Positions 6,510-9,477 of a DNA stretch of 9,477 nt are shown here, piece by piece (position 1 is the first letter of the stretch; each line of letters starts with the position of its first letter). The DNA lies in contig QILJ01000036.1 of assembly GCA_003233295.1 (NCBI GenBank), positions 1 through 9,477 of the forward strand, in the 5' to 3' direction. The notes beneath the pieces were generated by a model. It was given only the letters and a program-made list of their open reading frames with translations, made no database searches and was not told where the DNA came from. The translations under genes were made by a program, and so were the position numbers. Origin of the DNA: Ignavibacteria bacterium (GTDB lineage Bacteria; Bacteroidota; Ignavibacteria; Ignavibacteriales; Melioribacteraceae).

Positions 6510-9177
6510 TTATTTGACCAATATCATTTTTTTACTCTCAACAAAACTACCACTCCGCAATTTGTATAAATATATTCCTGAAGTTAAACTGCTTGCATCA
6601 AACTGTACTTCATAACTCCCAGCTTGCTGTTTTTTGTTTACAAGTGTTGCAATTTCTCTGCCAAGAATGTCGTAAACTTTTAATATCACATTTCGTAGTG
6701 ACGAGGCATGCCTCGTCTCTACATTGGGGATTGAATACTTAATTGTTGTACTTGGATTAAATGGATTTGGGTAATTTTGTGAAAGCTTGAATTCTTCAAT
6801 TGTACTAACATCATTAATATCCGTGGGTGAATTCCAGTTAAGAACATTTGCCCAAACGTCGAAACCCGAATTTTCAATTCTGTTGTCAGTCCAAGTTGAG
6901 TATATTTTATTATTCCTAACCTTTAAATTAGGGAAAGATTGTATGCCGTCGCTAGTATTTGTAATTCTAAATATTTCACCCATAGGATCTCCAACCTGTT
7001 GCGCAAGAATATCATATGATCCGTCAATAAATTCTTCCCAGACAACGATAAAATCATCACTACTATCATCAATTGCTATTTCAGAAAACCATTCTCTTGT
7101 GGGGAGAGGACCATTTAGAACTTTATTAGAGATAATTAATTGACCACGATTGTCATACTTACTAAATAGAATTTCTCTGTCATAGCCAGTGCGGTATTCT
7201 GTCCAGCAAATTGTAGTATTTCCATTGCTGTCAATTATCACCGGAGCAATTTGACTTTGGGGAGTATCTGGACGGTCTGCTTTAGTTACAATGAAACTAT
7301 TCCCCAAGGGAACTGCTTCTGAAGTAAATCTTCTCGCGAATACCACCGTACCTCTATCAGGCTGAGAACCTTTCCATGTGACAATAAAACTATTATCATA
7401 ATTAACAGCAACTGATGAACGACTGCCATCATATTCATCCTCAGAAACTCTAAAGTTTGCGCCCAATTTTTCACCGTTAGAATTTAATCTTTGTCCATAA
7501 ATATCATTGCCCACGCCACTTTCAGTATTATGATTCCAGGTAACTACAAAATTATCATTTCCTCCACTACCTATTTCAGCACCCCAATTATTTTCAGAAT
7601 CACTAATTTTAATATTTGATCCTATTTTCACACCATCGAGAGATAGAAACTGACCATAAATATTTTCTAATCCATCTTCTCTTCTTCCATTCCAAACTAT
7701 TAGAACTTTATCATTCCCATTTATTGCAATAGAGGGACGGATCTGTTTGGAGCTGACATTCTCATCAACTAATTTAATTGCTTCACAAATGGGTTGGTTT
7801 TGTTCATCAAATATTTTAGCATAAATACTTGCATAACCTTCTTTTTCATCTTCCCATGCTATAACATATTTTCCATCTGAACTAACCTCTATAACCGAAT
7901 TCTCTTGTACAGAACCGGACGCTCCAATAATTGCACTTCTATTGTCATTTATCCGTTCTCCAGTTTCCGCATATCGTTGAAAAGTTATATCACCAGAATT
8001 TCCTGAAGAGGTTGCCCAAGTAATTATGAATTCACCAATGGTATTAGCTGAAATTGCTGGTTCGTAACGATAAGCAATTTCACTTTTATTGTTAACAACT
8101 AAAGTTTCGCCGATGCTAGCACCATTATTAGAGTATCTTTGAGCGTAAATATTATTCTCACGCTCCCAAGTAATTATAAATTGATCACCTGCACTTGAAG
8201 ATAACGCTAAATTACCAAAAGAGCGTGTTGTCTCTGAATCGACTGTAATAACATCACCTATTGTTGCTCCACTCTCTGAAAGTAATTGTACACATACACG
8301 ATTATTATCAGATTGATAACTAACTTCAGTCCAAGCAAGAACTAGTTTTTCATTGTTTAGATACTCCAATTTGGGATGAAGCATTGAGCCATTAGGAAAT
8401 ATAACAGTGGTATCTATTCTGTCACCCATTTTATCAAATAGCTGCATTAGGGATTTTCCATCGTACTTTTTATCCGATTGCCAAGCAACTGCAAAATCTC
8501 CATTTGAATTAACTGCCAATTCAGGGTTAAGAGAATAATCGTATTGACAATAATAAACCACAATAGGGTCTCCTATTTTTTCTCTCTCATTAGAATATAT
8601 TTGTGCAAAAACACCTCCAAACATTTTTTCCCATATAACAACAAAGCTGCCATCGGCTCTATATTCTATATCTGGATTTCTGTAATTCCCAAGACTATCA
8701 GGGTAAGTAACCATAAAATTACTGCCAATTGGATTTCCTGTTTTATCGAAAGCTTGTCCATATATATTTGAGGGACCATTTAAATAGCTTCTATTTGCCC
8801 ATACAACAATGAAATTACCCTCGTCATCGAAGGCTACACTGGCTTCCACTATGATCGTCATCAGATCGATCATCATTAATTTGAAAATTCTCACCGTTCG
8901 GAGAGCCATCGCTTGAATATAACTGTCCAAAAATATCATAATCTCCATTTCTGTTATCGTTCCAAACAATGATAAAGCTACCTGAATTGTGATAAGCAAC
9001 ATCCGAATAGAAAGCCTGAATATTTGCTGAACTATCAGGAGCATTTACCTGAAAGTCATCTATTAAATTTCCCATCGTATAATCATTACCATTAGGTTGT
9101 GCTCTTTGTCCATAGAGTAACATTAAAGGTAAGATTACTATTTGAATTATGAATTGGTACTTGGTCATTTTAGCCAT
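6510..9177 (-). CDS. T9SS-secreted repeat protein, possibly double beta-propeller, with one frameshift
   Basis: The frame ending at 6510 is open up to 9044, but its true N-terminus lies in another frame starting at 9177. Dropping one base at 8846/8847 joins them into 888 residues: a Sec signal peptide (1-24), then about 14 degenerate repeats of roughly 45-55 residues to about 770, then a T9SS type A sorting domain (about 797-888). Each repeat follows the pattern sVAv..nGnFiVvW....g..IyGQrf...G..iGsnf.V; clear ones contain FIIVWNDNRNGDYDIFGQ, NFIVVWANRS and NFVVTWNHNTESG. Such repeats are probably beta-propeller blades. The sorting domain has QNYPNPFNPSTTIKYSIP, VYDILGREIATLVN and the end SFVESKKMILVK, which directs outer-membrane translocation and surface anchoring or release. 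An 11-residue insertion (820-830) sits in this domain. No catalytic motif is seen; a binding or structural role is inferred. As written it would not yield one polypeptide. Confidence 0.8.
6688..6725 (-). repeat. 33-bp palindromic insertion inside the T9SS sorting domain
   Basis: An 18-bp perfect palindrome, GACGAGGCATGCCTCGTC, occupies 6700-6717 and extends to 28 bp (6695-6722) with one mismatched pair. It is bracketed by a 5-bp direct repeat, ACATT at 6688-6692 and at 6721-6725. Deleting 33 bp (one ACATT plus the interior) keeps the frame and turns KYSIPN-VETRHASSLRNV-ILKVYD into KYSIPNVILKVYD, the ordinary form of this domain. The element thus looks like a small mobile palindrome that inserted with a short target duplication and is translated as ETRHASSLRNV. 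Confidence 0.75.
8824..9177 (-). CDS. N-terminal fragment of the T9SS repeat protein, before the frameshift
   Basis: 117 codons in the upstream frame. It carries the signal peptide (MAKMTKYQFIIQIVILPLML and a LYGQ cleavage region) and the complete first repeat (DVAYHNSGSFIIVWNDNRNG, YDIFGQLYSSDG, ENFQIN). It matches the repeat consensus up to Ser110; the last seven residues GSQCSLR are out of register. The second repeat resumes at once in the other frame as EASVAFDDEGNFIVVW, which shows that the two frames were one gene. The ATG at 9177 has no clear Shine-Dalgarno; a second ATG is three codons in. Confidence 0.75.
   Translation of the reverse strand: MAKMTKYQFIIQIVILPLMLLYGQRAQPNGNDYTMGNLIDDFQVNAPDSSANIQAFYSDVAYHNSGSFIIVWNDNRNGDYDIFGQLYSSDGSPNGENFQINDDRSDDDHSGSQCSLR
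8846..8847 (-). other. Single-base frameshift site in the T9SS repeat gene
   Basis: The minus strand reads AGT GG AAGCC here. With one G removed it becomes AGT GAA GCC and the repeat consensus runs on without a break (DDDHS then EASVAF). The site is only a GG doublet and has no slippery heptamer, so a sequencing error or a recent mutation is more likely than programmed frameshifting. Confidence 0.75.
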
Positions 9178-9189
9178 TTAACTTTTAGT

Positions 9190-9207
9190 TAGTATCATAT
9201 GATACTA
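9190..9207. promoter_or_regulatory. 18-bp perfect palindrome upstream of the T9SS repeat gene
   Basis: TAGTATCATATGATACTA is an exact palindrome that ends 12 nt before the ATG at 9177. It may be an operator for a dimeric regulator or a short leader hairpin near the start codon. On the gene strand TATGAT within it could serve as a -10 element, with a weak ATGATA 17 bp upstream; this promoter call is tentative. Confidence 0.5.
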
Positions 9208-9244
9208 TTTGAGCAATATCATTAATTATGAAGTACACTTTTAG

Positions 9245-9298
9245 ATATTTCATATTGCGGCAAAGCCGCAAGTGAAAAGGCAAACGTGAAATGTGAAA
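9245..9298. repeat. Hairpin followed by heptanucleotide repeats
   Basis: TTGCGGC (9255-9261) and GCCGCAA (9265-9271) form a 7-bp GC-rich stem with an AAA loop. An outer TTTCA/TGAAA stem (9248-9252 with 9273-9277) extends it. Directly after come four 7-nt units, AGTGAAA, AGGCAAA, CGTGAAA and TGTGAAA (9271-9298). ATATTTCATA occurs just before the hairpin (9245) and again at 9310. The compound looks like a dispersed intergenic repeat rather than a gene or a standard terminator. Confidence 0.55.
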
Positions 9299-9477
9299 AA
9301 ATAACTTCAATATTTCATACTTCTATCCATTATGATAACTATGATTTTTTAAGATCATAATAATCAGCGTTCCTATTTTTTCTAATTAGTGTCGGGTCGT
9401 AAAGTTGTTGTTTGATATTTTTCACAAATAGAACCGACACAGTCAGTTAGATATAGTGTCTTTGCTCTGTTTGCTTC

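Larger units (their letters stand above)
9178..9477. other. Non-coding right end of the window
   Basis: No gene is supported across these 300 bp. It contains the 18-bp palindrome (9190-9207), the hairpin plus heptamers (9245-9298), and an inverted repeat GTGTCGGGTC / GAACCGACAC (9389-9398 with 9431-9440, nine of ten pairs matching, 32-nt loop). A minus-strand frame is open from the edge to a stop near 9385, but its 31 residues resemble nothing recognisable. Confidence 0.5.

Noticed and set aside
8840..8855. Programmed ribosomal frameshift in the T9SS repeat gene
   Set aside because: The shift site is AGTGGAAGCC with no slippery run and no evident downstream structure; an error or mutation is simpler.
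9385..9477. C-terminus of a gene entering from the right edge on the minus strand
   Set aside because: The open stretch is only about 31 codons, resembles no known protein end, and contains a long inverted repeat.

Overview
This AT-rich window most likely comes from an Ignavibacteria-type member of the Bacteroidota/Chlorobi group. The strongest evidence is the last gene on the right, which ends in a type IX secretion (T9SS) sorting domain with the QNYPNPFNPSTTIKYSIP signature and an ILVK C-terminus. Supporting evidence is a Bacteroidetes-style lipoprotein glycosidase, starts with weak or absent Shine-Dalgarno sequences at several genes, and sparse gene packing. The lineage is inferred from protein style; no rRNA or tRNA gene is present to confirm it.

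Layout, left to right. Positions 1-420 (minus) hold the N-terminus of a secreted GH78-type alpha-L-rhamnosidase lipoprotein that runs off the left edge. Positions 536-2083 (minus) encode an exported purple-acid-phosphatase-like metallophosphoesterase. Positions 2109-3422 (minus) encode an AAA ATPase of the DUF4143 type with a C-terminal PD-(D/E)XK-like domain. Its upstream region (3430-3577) carries five copies of a 19-bp motif at a nearly constant 32-bp period, and the innermost copy supplies the ribosome binding site. Positions 3703-4263 and 4287-5297 (minus) form a probable two-gene operon of a YeeE/YedE (TsuA-like) sulfur-compound transporter followed by an isochorismatase-like cysteine hydrolase. 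A 154-bp divergent promoter region separates this from 5452-6405 (plus), an exported alpha/beta hydrolase resembling proline iminopeptidase. Positions 6510-9177 (minus) hold one long T9SS-secreted repeat protein of 888 residues that is interrupted by a single-base frameshift near 8846. The right end (9178-9477) has no convincing gene but contains palindromes, a hairpin followed by heptamer repeats, and a long-loop inverted repeat.

How the genes relate: three neighbouring products (rhamnosidase, phosphoesterase, alpha/beta hydrolase) and the repeat protein carry export signals, which fits a heterotroph that processes polymers outside the cytoplasm. The transporter and cysteine hydrolase look like one small functional unit. 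The ATPase looks like an independent, possibly mobile, single-gene module.

The most interesting signals are not whole genes. One is the phased 32-bp repeat array in front of the ATPase. The other is a 33-bp palindromic insertion inside the T9SS sorting domain (6688-6720). It is flanked by a 5-bp direct repeat, stays in frame, and its removal restores a canonical domain sequence.
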